DNA of 57,610 bases from Frankia sp. QA3 (GTDB lineage: Bacteria; Actinomycetota; Actinomycetes; Frankiales; Frankiaceae), in NCBI RefSeq assembly GCF_000262465.1, contig NZ_CM001489.1, forward strand, positions 3,113,675-3,171,284, read 5' to 3'. Positions 27,475 to 35,846 of the stretch are shown here, one piece after another. Position numbers and translations under genes: made by a program. Each line of letters begins with the position of its first letter. Positions within the stretch are counted from its first letter, which is position 1. The notes beneath the pieces were generated by a model that did not search any database, was not told the DNA's origin, and saw only the letters and a program-made list of their open reading frames with translations.

Positions 27475-27849
27475 TCAGCGGCGGATGCCGCGGCGTCCGC
27501 GGGGTAGTCGGGCCGATGGCTGGCGGGGCAGGTCCCGGGGGGCGCGGCCGGGGTCGTCGAGGCCGGCCGGGTCGAGGCCGCGGCGGGCGGCGATCACGCC
27601 GCGGACGTAGACGACCGCGGCGATGATCACCATGATGTCGTCGATCAGCCCGATCGGCCCGAACGGGATCTCGGGGACGGCGTCGACCGGGGAGACGACG
27701 TAGGCGAGGCTCGCCAGGGTCGCCACGGTGCCGCGCAGCGGCAGCTCGTACCGGCGGATGACGACGAGGGCGGCCACGGCCAGCGCGAGGCCCAGGGCCA
27801 CAAGCACGCCGAGGACGACGAGCAGCGTGGTGCCGAAACTGTCACCCAT
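27475..27849 (-). CDS. DUF1232 membrane protein
   Basis: A 124-residue protein with an N-terminal membrane helix (TTLLVVLGVLVALGLALAVA) and the DUF1232 signature SPVDAVPEIPFGPIGLIDD followed by a second helix. The tail is Arg/Pro-rich. Role unknown; family members are small membrane proteins with the SPxDxxPD motif. Start chosen at the second of two adjacent ATGs (27852, 27849), where GGAG lies six bases upstream. Confidence 0.82.
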   Translation of the reverse strand: MGDSFGTTLLVVLGVLVALGLALAVAALVVIRRYELPLRGTVATLASLAYVVSPVDAVPEIPFGPIGLIDDIMVIIAAVVYVRGVIAARRGLDPAGLDDPGRAPRDLPRQPSARLPRGRRGIRR

Positions 27850-28070
27850 CATCCACTCCACTCCAGGTCGGTCCTCGCGCGGCCGGTCGGCGGCCTGGGG
27901 CGCGATGATCCCTGACGGCATGCCCGATGTCCGGCCGTTGCGAACATCCACGCCGCACGCCGGTGCCGGTCCGGCCCGCCACCCACCGTGCCGCGTTGTC
28001 GGAGGGGAGACGTCCCACGGTTCGGCCGACGGGCGGACACACACCGGGGTGCGCCGGTAGGCTTTTCGAC

Positions 28071-29027
28071 GTGTCCCCCGCGGATTCGCCAGCGCCGCCC
28101 GGCCGGCTGATGGCCGTCAGTGATATTCATGTCGGCTATTCGGAGAATCGGCGGATTGTCGAGGACATCGAGCCCGGATCGCCGGAGGACTGGTTGATTC
28201 TGGCCGGTGACGTGGCCGAGGTCGCCGGCCAGATCGAGGCGATCTGGCGGCTGTTCACCCAACGTTTCGCCAAGGTGATCTGGGTGCCCGGCAACCACGA
28301 GCTGTGGACGCCGAAACACGATCCACTCCGGCTGCGCGGCGAGGAGCGGTACCGCCATCTCGTCGAGGTCGCCCGCGGCCTCGGCGTGGTCACGCCGGAG
28401 GATCCGTACCCGGTGTGGGCGGGCGCGGGCGGTCCGGTGGTCGTCGCGCCGCTGTTCGCCCTGTACGACTACAGCTTCCGCCCGGCGGGCACGGCGACGA
28501 AGGAGCAGGCCCTCGCCCTGGCCCGGGAGACCGGGGTGGTGTGCACCGACGAGTGGCTGCTGCACCCGGATCCGCATCCCACCATCGACGCCTGGTCCCG
28601 GGCCCGGGTCGCCTACACCGCCGAGCGGCTGGCCGCCCTCGACCCGGCCGTGCCGACGGTGCTCGTCAACCACTGGCCGCTCGTCCGGGAACCCACGGAC
28701 ATCCTGCGCTACCCGGTGTTCGCGCTGTGGTGCGGCACGACGTCCACCGCCGACTGGCACCGGAGTTTCCGCACGGAGGCCGTCGTCTACGGCCATCTGC
28801 ACATCCCCCGCACGACCTGGTACGACGGCGTCCGCTTCGAGGAGGTCTCGATGGGGTACCCGCGGGAACGCGTCGCGTGGGAGGCCTACGGCCGGCCCTT
28901 CGCCGGCCCACGCCAGATCCTGCCCTACCCGCCGGAGCCCGTCGGGGGCCCGGCCGCGCAGGCGGCGGGCGGGGCGGCGTCGCCGAGTCCCACCCGGTCG
29001 CCGTGGCAGTCGACGGCGAGGAGCTGA
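28071..29027 (+). CDS. Metallophosphoesterase
   Basis: A 318-residue calcineurin-like phosphoesterase. The five metal-binding blocks are visible: SDIHVGYSE, ILAGDVAE, GNHELW, VNHWPL and YGHLHIPR. The substrate is unknown. The GTG at 28071 begins VSPADSPAPPGRL; an internal ATG at 28110 would start just before the first metal motif. The stop is followed within three bases by the start of the phosphopantetheinyl transferase gene, so the two form a tight operon. Confidence 0.9.
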   Translation: MSPADSPAPPGRLMAVSDIHVGYSENRRIVEDIEPGSPEDWLILAGDVAEVAGQIEAIWRLFTQRFAKVIWVPGNHELWTPKHDPLRLRGEERYRHLVEVARGLGVVTPEDPYPVWAGAGGPVVVAPLFALYDYSFRPAGTATKEQALALARETGVVCTDEWLLHPDPHPTIDAWSRARVAYTAERLAALDPAVPTVLVNHWPLVREPTDILRYPVFALWCGTTSTADWHRSFRTEAVVYGHLHIPRTTWYDGVRFEEVSMGYPRERVAWEAYGRPFAGPRQILPYPPEPVGGPAAQAAGGAASPSPTRSPWQSTARS

Positions 29028-29029
29028 CC

Positions 29030-29794
29030 GTGATGCTGGCCAGCCTGCTGCCGGACGCGGCCGTCGCCGTCGAGGCGTTCGAGGACGATCTGGACGCCGT
29101 GCTGTTCCCCGAGGAGGCCGCACTGCTCGCCCGCGCCGTCGACAAGCGGCGCCGTGAGTTCACCACGGCCCGGATCTGCGCGCACCGGGCGCTGAGCGGC
29201 CTCGGCCTGCCGCCGGCGCCGATCCTGCCGGGCGATCGGGGCGCACCCCGCTGGCCGGACGGGGTGGTCGGCAGCATCACCCACTGCGCCGGCTACCGGG
29301 CGGCAGCGGTGGCGTTCGCCGGCCGGCTGCGCACGATCGGCATCGACGCCGAGCCGAACGAGCCCAACCCGCAGGGCGTCACCGCGCAGATCACCGTCCC
29401 GGCCGAGGAGGGCTGGCTCGCCACCCTCACCGAGACCCGGCCCGACGTGCACTGGGACCGGCTGCTGTTCAGCGCCAAGGAGTCGGTGTACAAGGCGTGG
29501 TTCCCGCTGGCACAGCGCTGGCTCGGGTTCGAGGACGCGGCGCTCACGATCGACCCGGGAACAGCGGTAGCCACCGGCACGGCGGTCGACCGCGGCACGG
29601 CGCTCGCCCCAGGCACGGCGCTCGCCCGCGGCACGTTCACCGCGAAGCTGCTGGTGACGGGGCCGACGCTCGGCGGCGGGGAGCTCACCGGCTTCGACGG
29701 CCACTGGCTCGCCGACCGTGGCCTGCTACTCACCGCGATCACCGTCCCGCACCTCGACGGCACGCCGGTGCCGCCGGTGCCGCCGGTGCCGTGA
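29030..29794 (+). CDS. Sfp/EntD-type 4'-phosphopantetheinyl transferase
   Basis: A 254-residue enzyme that transfers phosphopantetheine from CoA to a Ser on carrier proteins of polyketide, peptide or fatty acid synthases. Key motifs: RAVDKRRREFTTARICAHRA, GSITHCAGYRAAAVA, GIDAEPNE with the Mg-binding Asp, and FSAKESVYKAWFP. An unusual segment rich in GTA(V/L) units (about residues 180-205; DNA 29559-29633) interrupts the C-terminal region. Starts GTG 29030 or ATG 29033. Tight operon with the upstream phosphoesterase. Confidence 0.92.
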   Translation: MMLASLLPDAAVAVEAFEDDLDAVLFPEEAALLARAVDKRRREFTTARICAHRALSGLGLPPAPILPGDRGAPRWPDGVVGSITHCAGYRAAAVAFAGRLRTIGIDAEPNEPNPQGVTAQITVPAEEGWLATLTETRPDVHWDRLLFSAKESVYKAWFPLAQRWLGFEDAALTIDPGTAVATGTAVDRGTALAPGTALARGTFTAKLLVTGPTLGGGELTGFDGHWLADRGLLLTAITVPHLDGTPVPPVPPVP

Positions 29795-30006
29795 GGCACC
29801 ATCGCGGGCGACGCCCGCTTGCGGCCGGGCGACGCCGCCCCGCGGTACGAACCGGACCCGGCGCCTTCCCCGCCGGCCGACGGCCGCGCACGAGGGGCCT
29901 GCAGGGCCGCAAGCCGCGGTAGCATGGCCCGCTTGTGCCGCCGCCCTGCTCGCCCAGGTGGGCGAAGGCCAGGTGTGGACGGTCGTATGCCGAGGCAGGA
30001 AGAAAC

Positions 30007-30951
30007 ATGCCCATCCCTGAGGACCCTTGCGCAGCGTCGCGTCCCGCCGCTCCCGGCCGCTCCCCCGGGCCGCCGACCGGCCCGGCGGCCCGGACGGCGG
30101 CCGGCGAGTTCGTCCTGACGCTGTCCTGCCCCGACCGGCGCGGAATCGTCGCGGCCGTCTCCGCCTTCCTCGCCGGTGCCGGCGGCAACATCGCCGACGC
30201 AGCCCAGTTCGGCGACACCGACTCGGGCCGGTTCTTCATGCGGGTGCACGTCGTCGCCGAGGAGCCGGACCTCACCCTGGACTCGCTGCGGGCCGGTTTC
30301 GCCCCCGTCGCACGCCCGTTCGCGATGGACTGGCAGCTCCACGACCTCACGGTCCGCCCCCGCATGCTGATCCTGGTGAGCCGGTTCGGGCACTGCCTCA
30401 ACGACCTGCTCTACCGGCACGGGTCGGGGCTGCTCGACGTCGACATCCCCGCCGTCGCGTCGAACCATCCCGACTTCGCCGACCTCACCGGCTCCTACCG
30501 CATCCCGTTCCATCATCTGCCGGTCGACCCGACCACCCGCGACCGGCAGGAGCAGGGGATCCAGGAGATCATCGAGCGGGAGCGGATCGACCTGGTGGTC
30601 CTCGCCCGCTACATGCAGATCCTTTCCCCCGGCCTGTGCGCGCTGCTCGCCGGCCGGGCGATCAACATCCACCACTCGTTCCTGCCGAGCTTCTCCGGCG
30701 CCCGGCCCTACCACCAGGCGCACGCCCGCGGGGTGAAGCTGATCGGCGCGACCGCGCACTACGTGACCGCCGAGCTCGACGACGGCCCGATCATCGAGCA
30801 GGACGTGATCCGGGTGGATCACGCCGACGGCCCCGACCGCCTCGCGGCGCTGGGCCGCGACGTCGAGTGCCGCGCGCTCGCCCGCGCCGTGACCTGGCAC
30901 GTCGAGCACCGCATCCTGATCAACGGCCGCCGCACGGTCGTGTTCTCCTGA
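30007..30951 (+). CDS. purU: Formyltetrahydrofolate deformylase
   Basis: A 314-residue enzyme hydrolysing 10-formyl-THF to formate and THF, which balances one-carbon pools. It has an N-terminal ACT domain (FVLTLSCPDRRGIVAAVSAF) and the formyltransferase-like domain with INIHHSFLPSFSGARPYHQA and IGATAHYVTAELDDGPIIEQ, giving the Asn-His-Asp catalytic residues. The first 33 residues are a Pro/Ala-rich extension. The ATG at 30007 follows AGGAAGAAAC. Its 3' end overlaps the convergent gene by 32 bp. Functionally related to the folD-type gene at 39519, though far away. Confidence 0.94.
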   Translation: MPIPEDPCAASRPAAPGRSPGPPTGPAARTAAGEFVLTLSCPDRRGIVAAVSAFLAGAGGNIADAAQFGDTDSGRFFMRVHVVAEEPDLTLDSLRAGFAPVARPFAMDWQLHDLTVRPRMLILVSRFGHCLNDLLYRHGSGLLDVDIPAVASNHPDFADLTGSYRIPFHHLPVDPTTRDRQEQGIQEIIERERIDLVVLARYMQILSPGLCALLAGRAINIHHSFLPSFSGARPYHQAHARGVKLIGATAHYVTAELDDGPIIEQDVIRVDHADGPDRLAALGRDVECRALARAVTWHVEHRILINGRRTVVFS

Positions 30952-31591
30952 CCCCGGCCTCGGCGAGGTCCACGGCGATCTCACCGCCGAGGGTGAAGCC
31001 GGCGCGCAGCTCCAACGCGTCCCCGCTCCAGAACCGGCCCGGGTCGTACCAGTTCGGCGCCCGGCCGGGCGGGAGCAGACCCATCGCCTCGTAGGTGACG
31101 GCGACGACCTCGGCGCAGTAGGCGGTCTGCAGCGCCTGCGGGGACACCGCCCGGCGCGGGCGCGGGAACCGTCCGCGCAGCCAGCGCGTCGCGAGCTGGG
31201 CAGTGGAGGGGAACGGCGTGCCGTCGAGGCGGGCGACCGTGCGCAGCGCGGCGTCCTCCTGCTCGGCGCCGACCGCCGGCGAGAGCTGGCGCAGCCAGGC
31301 CCGCTGACCGTAGCGGCGCGCCCAGACCTCCACCGCCGCCCGCAGGTCGTGCAGCTGCACCCCGCGGTGGTGCATGCCCGCCCAGACGTCGGGCAGCGTC
31401 TTGCCCAGCTCCGCGTGCCACAGCAGCGGAGGGAGGTCGTCGAGCACGATCGCCATGCCGACGTGGTTGACCGGGCTGTTCGTCGTCGTCTGGATCGCCC
31501 GGTCCGCCGCCGTGCGGCCGCGGAACAGCCACAGGTCACCGGTCCGGGCCAGCTCCAGGGCGTCGGTCAGGCCGATCCGCGAATCGGGCAT
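30920..31591 (-). CDS. YiiX/NlpC-P60-like putative cysteine hydrolase
   Basis: A 223-residue protein that resembles permuted papain-like (YiiX/YebB) hydrolases: LWLFRGRTAADRAIQTTTNS, then NHVGMAIVLDD containing the putative catalytic His, and later ALQTAYCAEVVAVTYEAMG with a Cys in helical context. In permuted members, His precedes Cys, as here. The substrate may be a lipid or peptide amide. Start at ATG 31591; another ATG at 31603 is four codons upstream. Overlaps purU at its 3' end. Confidence 0.6.
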   Translation of the reverse strand: MPDSRIGLTDALELARTGDLWLFRGRTAADRAIQTTTNSPVNHVGMAIVLDDLPPLLWHAELGKTLPDVWAGMHHRGVQLHDLRAAVEVWARRYGQRAWLRQLSPAVGAEQEDAALRTVARLDGTPFPSTAQLATRWLRGRFPRPRRAVSPQALQTAYCAEVVAVTYEAMGLLPPGRAPNWYDPGRFWSGDALELRAGFTLGGEIAVDLAEAGVRRTRPCGGR

Positions 31592-31638
31592 GCCGGTAAG
31601 CATGCCCCACCCGGGCCGGCGCACCGTAGCCTGACGGG

Positions 31639-31989
31639 ATGCGTCACGCCCGGTGGGGGAAGCTGCTCGGCGTCGCCGGTCTCGTGGGGGTGGCCGCGAC
31701 CGGCGTCCTGGTCGCCCGCGACCACCGCCAGCGTGGCTCCTACTCCCCCGACGAGATCCGCGCGCGCCTCCAGGCACGGGCGGCCACCGACGGGGGTTCG
31801 CCGCCGACGACGCCCGCGGGATCGTCCGACCCGGGCACGACGACGCCCCCCGGATCGTCCGACCCGGGCACGACGGCCACGCCGCGGGAACCGGGGCTCG
31901 TCGGCGAGCCGACCGGAACCCGGCGCGCCCGGCTGCTCGGCTGGCTGCCGCACCGGTTCACCCGACGACGTCCTGGTGCCATCCGCTGA
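31639..31989 (+). CDS. Small membrane-anchored protein with Pro/Thr repeats
   Basis: A 116-residue protein with a basic start and one N-terminal membrane helix (LLGVAGLVGVAATGVLVARD), then a disordered region with repeated SSDPGTTT units and a basic C-terminus. Function unknown. The helix begins right after MRHARWGK, fitting an N-terminal anchor. Overlaps the convergent gene by 32 bp. Confidence 0.55.
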   Translation: MRHARWGKLLGVAGLVGVAATGVLVARDHRQRGSYSPDEIRARLQARAATDGGSPPTTPAGSSDPGTTTPPGSSDPGTTATPREPGLVGEPTGTRRARLLGWLPHRFTRRRPGAIR

Positions 31990-33142
31990 CCGCCCGGCCG
32001 GGATCTTCCCCGACGGCGCCGGGGACGGTGTTGAGCGCGCGGTGCAGGCTGCCGAGCTGCTTGTGATGCTCGTCGAACGGGACGGCGACGGTGTGCACGC
32101 CGAACCGGGACAGCACCGGCTCGGTCCATGGCGCGCTGGCCGTCGACACGAGCGCCGCCGGCTCGTCACCGCCCGCCGCCCAGCCCCCGAAACGCGGGCC
32201 GGGCAGGAAGAACACCCCTGCGGCGAACGCGGCGACCATCTCCGGCGCCAGCGGGCAGACGGCCAGTTCGATGCTGCGCAGCGCGTCGACGAGGGTCGTC
32301 TCCCGGCTGGCCGCGCCGTGGCTCTCGACGACGGCGGGCGCGTGCAGCCGGTCCGCCGCGACGAGGGCGATCCCGGGGCCAAGTCCCAGCCAATGGTCCA
32401 GGTGCGGTTCGCCGGGACGGCGCAGCTCGTCGCGGACCCGCACGACGCGGCCGAACGCGGCGAGCAGGTGCGGGCGCAGCAGCCCCCACGCCGCCGGGCT
32501 GGTCCGCGCGCCGGTGCCGAGCACGGCGACGCCGTCGCAGGTGACGAGGTCACCGCCGGCCAGGAACAGCGGTTCGGGCACCCGCACCTCCGCCGACCGT
32601 CCCCGCAGGCCGCGCAGGACCGCCGCCATCACGACCGTCTCCCGCGCCCGGTCGCGGCGGCGCAGCCGGCCGACGGCGATCGCCCCGCCGAGGTCGACGT
32701 AGTGGTCGCGGGGGAACATCAGGCCGGCGAGCGGGCGCAGGGCGTAGCTCTCGTCCGTCTGGTCGGGGCCGATCACACCGCCACCCGCGCCCGGGTCGAG
32801 CAGCAGCCGCGGCTGGCGCAGCACGACCGGGGCGAGCGCCGGGACGGACCAGTCGCGCATCGCCTCGCGGGCCGCGGACAGCCGGGCGTCGTCGTCGGCG
32901 CTGACGGCGCGGGCGGCCAGGTCGAGCAGGATCTCCCGGGGTAAGGCGGCGAGGATCTCCGACGGCGCGCGGGGATCGGCCCCCAGGTCGATCAGGGCCG
33001 CTCGCACCGCGGCCGACTCCGCCGCGGCCCGGACCGGGTCGTAGGCGGGCCGACCCGGCCGGAAGACCGACGTCTCCACCGGCTGCACGACGGTCGGATT
33101 CTGGATCAGCACCATCGGCCCGCTCACCGCGCCCGGCCACAC
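31958..33142 (-). CDS. Arginine-deiminase-like protein, catalytic Cys apparently lost
   Basis: A 394-residue member of the guanidino-group-modifying (amidinotransferase/arginine deiminase) fold. Seen: GLMFPRDHYVDLGGAIAVGR (the FxRD substrate motif), PEPLFLAGGDLVTCDGVAVLG (ExxD-like), and HLDHWLGLG (catalytic His region). At the C-terminus, where the nucleophilic Cys is expected, it reads QLGSLHRALNTV with no Cys. It may therefore be inactive or use another chemistry. The start is uncertain among GTG 33142, GTG 33127 and ATG 33115, none with a good ribosome-binding site. Confidence 0.75.
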   Translation of the reverse strand: MWPGAVSGPMVLIQNPTVVQPVETSVFRPGRPAYDPVRAAAESAAVRAALIDLGADPRAPSEILAALPREILLDLAARAVSADDDARLSAAREAMRDWSVPALAPVVLRQPRLLLDPGAGGGVIGPDQTDESYALRPLAGLMFPRDHYVDLGGAIAVGRLRRRDRARETVVMAAVLRGLRGRSAEVRVPEPLFLAGGDLVTCDGVAVLGTGARTSPAAWGLLRPHLLAAFGRVVRVRDELRRPGEPHLDHWLGLGPGIALVAADRLHAPAVVESHGAASRETTLVDALRSIELAVCPLAPEMVAAFAAGVFFLPGPRFGGWAAGGDEPAALVSTASAPWTEPVLSRFGVHTVAVPFDEHHKQLGSLHRALNTVPGAVGEDPGRAVSGWHQDVVG

Positions 33143-33150
33143 TTCATCGG

Positions 33151-33898
33151 TCTTGCGGCGTGGAGACTCCGCCGTTCACGGCGGGGAGGAAACGCCGCTC
33201 CCTTATGGGTGGCATTGTCGATCCTTTCCTAGAATCGGGGCATGTCTCGCTTCCGGCTCTATCCGACTGTGGAGCAGGCGGCGGTGCTGGAGTCGCCTCG
33301 CGGGCATGCGCGGTACGTGTGGAATCTGGCTGTCGAACGGCAGTCATGGTGGAGTCCGCGCCGCGGCCCGGCATCCGGGTACACCGAGCAGGCCCGGCGG
33401 GTGACCGAGGCCCGGAAGGAAAACCCGTGGCTGGCGGAGGGTTCGCAGACCGTCCAGCAGCAGGCGCTGCGTGATTCCGCTACAGCTATGGCCGGTTTCT
33501 TTCGCGGCACTCACCGCAGGCCCGGGTTCCGCACGCGCGGTCGGCGTGAGGGTTTTCGGATCGTGGGCAGTCGGGGCGCTCAGTGGGAGGTGCGGCCGGT
33601 CAACCGCCGCTGGGCGCAGGTGAAGGTTTCGAAGGTGGGTTGGGTGCGGTTGCGCTGCATCGCCTGCGGGCACACGGCCAACGCCGACATCAACGCTGCC
33701 AGGAACATCGCGGCCCGGAACATCGCGGCCCGGAACATCGCGGCCCGGAACATCGCGGCCGGACGGGCCGTGACCGCGCGGGGAGGCACCGGAACACCGG
33801 AGCCCGTGAACCGCGAACCTCACCATTCCACACCCCCGTTCCGATCAATGATGTGTAGGAGTGGGAATCCCCCACCTTCAGGCGAGGAAGGACGTCAA
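33151..33898 (+). mobile_element. IS605/IS1341-type element remnant with internally deleted tnpB
   Basis: The element spans from a hairpin with GGAGACTCCGCC and TTCACGGCGGGGAGGA (33162-33190) through a short tnpB-like ORF to GTGGGAATCCCCCACC, TTCAGGCGAGGAAGGACGTC (33861-33895). The latter is the usual right end of TnpB-only elements, which encodes the 3' end of the guide (omega) RNA. No tnpA (Y1 transposase) is present. Boundaries are approximate. Confidence 0.65.
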
Positions 33899-33985
33899 CT
33901 GGGCATTATGCAATTCCGTCGACGCACGGAACGACGACGCCCGCCGGCTCGCCACATCACCGCGACGAAATCCGGTTATCGATAG
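33242..33985 (+). pseudogene. TnpB (IS200/IS605 accessory nuclease), large internal deletion
   Basis: The reading frame opens like TnpB (FRLYPTVEQAAVLESPRGHARYVWNLAVERQ as spaced blocks) and ends with the second half of its zinc finger, CIACGHTANADINAARNI. Full TnpB has about 370-400 residues; here about 130 N-terminal residues join almost directly to the finger, removing the RuvC Asp and Glu and the first CxxC. The frame continues 90 codons beyond the normal C-terminus region. A 15-bp unit is repeated four times at the AARNI motif. The protein cannot cut DNA but could bind RNA or DNA. Whether it is made is unknown. Confidence 0.75.
33702..33761 (+). repeat. Four tandem 15-bp repeats in the tnpB remnant
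   Basis: GGAACATCGCGGCCC is present four times in a row (last copy ends in G), each encoding ARNIA. The expansion is at the conserved NAARNI motif and keeps the frame. Confidence 0.85.
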
Positions 33986-34050
33986 ACCAACCCATTGCCG
34001 CAAAAAGGAAATTTTCTCGCAAAAATAGCGACCTGGCTGCGTCGGCGAGG

Positions 34051-34536
34051 TCAGAGGACGAGCTCGCCGACGGCCCAGACGGCCGCCATGGCGACGCCCG
34101 CGACGAGTTCGACGAGAACGCCGATGCCGAACGCGACGATCGCCGCCCAGGTCGTGCCGCCCGCGGTCCGGTAGTCGCCGAGCCGGATCAGCTCCGCCAC
34201 GTAGATGCCGAGGACCCCGCCGATCAGCAGCCCGAGGACCGGCACGACGAAGAAGCCGACGATCGCGCACACGACGCCGACGACCAGGCTCTGCCAGGGC
34301 ACCCCCCGCCCGGCGGTGGCCCGCGCGGGCAGGACGTACTTCGTCAACGCGCCGATCACGAACAGGGCCGTCATCAGGGCCAGCACGATCCAGCGGCCCA
34401 CCCCGCCGCCGTCCGCGATCACCCACCACAGCCCCGCGCCCCAGACGAGGACCAGACCGGGCAGCACCGGAAGGACGATCCCGACCAGGCCCACGGCCAT
34501 CACCAGGGCGACGGCGAGCAGCTCACCGGTACTTAT
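34051..34536 (-). CDS. DUF456 membrane protein, probable ATA start
   Basis: A predicted inner-membrane protein of about 161 residues with five to six helices: VGLVGIVLPVLPGLVLVWGAG, WIVLALMTALFVIGALTKYV, VVGVVCAIVGFFVVPVLGLL and others, typical of DUF456. The usual N-terminus (M-S-T-G-x-L-L-x-V-A-L-V-M) is found only if translation starts at ATA 34536, which has GGAGGT six bases upstream. The next possible start, GTG 34503, would lose 11 conserved residues and has no ribosome-binding site. The stop TAA of the upstream WYL gene overlaps the ATA (ATAA). Confidence 0.78.
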   Translation of the reverse strand: MSTGELLAVALVMAVGLVGIVLPVLPGLVLVWGAGLWWVIADGGGVGRWIVLALMTALFVIGALTKYVLPARATAGRGVPWQSLVVGVVCAIVGFFVVPVLGLLIGGVLGIYVAELIRLGDYRTAGGTTWAAIVAFGIGVLVELVAGVAMAAVWAVGELVL

Positions 34537-35783
34537 GGTGCGACCTCCCTCGTACCGCCTTTCGGAGAAGGTACCGGTCCCGGGACGTCCCCGGGCCCGC
34601 CTGACAAACGTGCGACCACGCCGTTCCCGTCGCCTTCACCTCGATGCCCGCCGCCCGTCTCCTGATCTCCACCCGCTCCCCCCGGCTGACCCCCACCCGC
34701 TCCCCCCCGCCGGCCCGGAACGCCGCCGTCCGTGCCCGGGGCGTTGCGCGCAGCCATCCGCCGCCCGGTCTCGGCGAGGGCGGCCCGCAGGTCCTCGGGC
34801 GCCAGCACCTCGACCCCGTCGCCGAGGGCCAACAACTGGGACAGCGCGACGTCCGGCCCCTCGGTGGCCAGGTCCACGACCCGCCAGCCGTCGCCGTCCG
34901 GCGTCGACGCGCCGGCGAGGGCGTCGCGGGCGGCGAACGGGTCGACGGCGTGCCGCAGGCCGCGCAGCGCCGCCGGGGACAGCCGCAGCCGGCAGGTCCA
35001 GCGCAGCAGGGAGCGGGCGAACTCGTCGCTGCCCGCCCGCCACCAGGCGGCGAGGTCGAAGTCGTCAGGCCGGTCGAACGTCTCCGCCCGCAGGCTGGCC
35101 TGGGCGATCCGCCCGACCCGGTAGCTGCGGACGTCGCTGCGGTGGCGGGCCACCAGGTACCAGGTGCCCGCCTTGCAGACCAGCCCGAGCGGATCGACCC
35201 GCAGGGCCACGCCCCGGCCCGCCTCGTCGCCCACCGTCTCCGTGCCCGCCGTCTCCGTGCCCTGGCCAGCCGGGCCGGCGGTGACCGCGCCGTCGCCGGG
35301 GCGGGCGTAGCGCAGGTCGACGCGGCGGCCGGCCCAGACCGCCTCGGCGAGGACCGCCAGGTGCGGCACGGCCTCCTCGCGGTGGAACCATCCCGGCGCG
35401 TCGAGCAGGAACCGCTGGCGGACCTGCCCCGCCTGGGCACGGGGCCGCGGCGGCAGCGTGGCGAGGACCTTGGTACGCACGGCCGCGGCGACGGCGGCCA
35501 GCCCCAGCCCGCCGAGCACCTCGGGCCCCGCGCCGAGCAGCAGCAGCGCCGCCGCCTCGTCGCCGGTGAGACCGTCGAGGCTGGTGCGCCAGCCGTCCAT
35601 CAGCCGCACCCCGCCGGCCCGACCCGGCTCGGTCCACAGCGGCACCCCGGCGTCCTGCAACGCGGCGATGTCGCGGTGCACGGTCCGGACGGACACCTCC
35701 AGCTCGGCGGCCAGCTCCGCCGCCGTCGCCCGCCGCACGGCCTGCAGATGCAGCAGCAACGCGGTCAGCCGGCTCGATCGCAC
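34533..35783 (-). CDS. YafY-type HTH/WYL-domain transcriptional regulator
   Basis: A 416-residue regulator. It has an N-terminal winged HTH (LTALLLHLQAVRRATAAELA, then VSVRTVHRDIAALQDAGVPL) and a WYL domain (about 140-260) with RVDPLGLVCKAGTWYLVARH. WYL domains sense nucleic acids or nucleotides in many phage-defence and DNA-damage regulators. The C-terminal 60 residues are Gly-rich and disordered. It overlaps the DUF456 gene by 4 bp, so the two are cotranslated. Divergent from the PNPOx-like gene at 35847. Confidence 0.9.
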   Translation of the reverse strand: MRSSRLTALLLHLQAVRRATAAELAAELEVSVRTVHRDIAALQDAGVPLWTEPGRAGGVRLMDGWRTSLDGLTGDEAAALLLLGAGPEVLGGLGLAAVAAAVRTKVLATLPPRPRAQAGQVRQRFLLDAPGWFHREEAVPHLAVLAEAVWAGRRVDLRYARPGDGAVTAGPAGQGTETAGTETVGDEAGRGVALRVDPLGLVCKAGTWYLVARHRSDVRSYRVGRIAQASLRAETFDRPDDFDLAAWWRAGSDEFARSLLRWTCRLRLSPAALRGLRHAVDPFAARDALAGASTPDGDGWRVVDLATEGPDVALSQLLALGDGVEVLAPEDLRAALAETGRRMAARNAPGTDGGVPGRRGGAGGGQPGGAGGDQETGGGHRGEGDGNGVVARLSGGPGDVPGPVPSPKGGTREVAP

Positions 35784-35846
35784 CTGGAGATGCTAGGCCG
35801 GAAACCATGACGGGGGATGGCAGGGTTTGCGCCGCAGGATGGCCGG

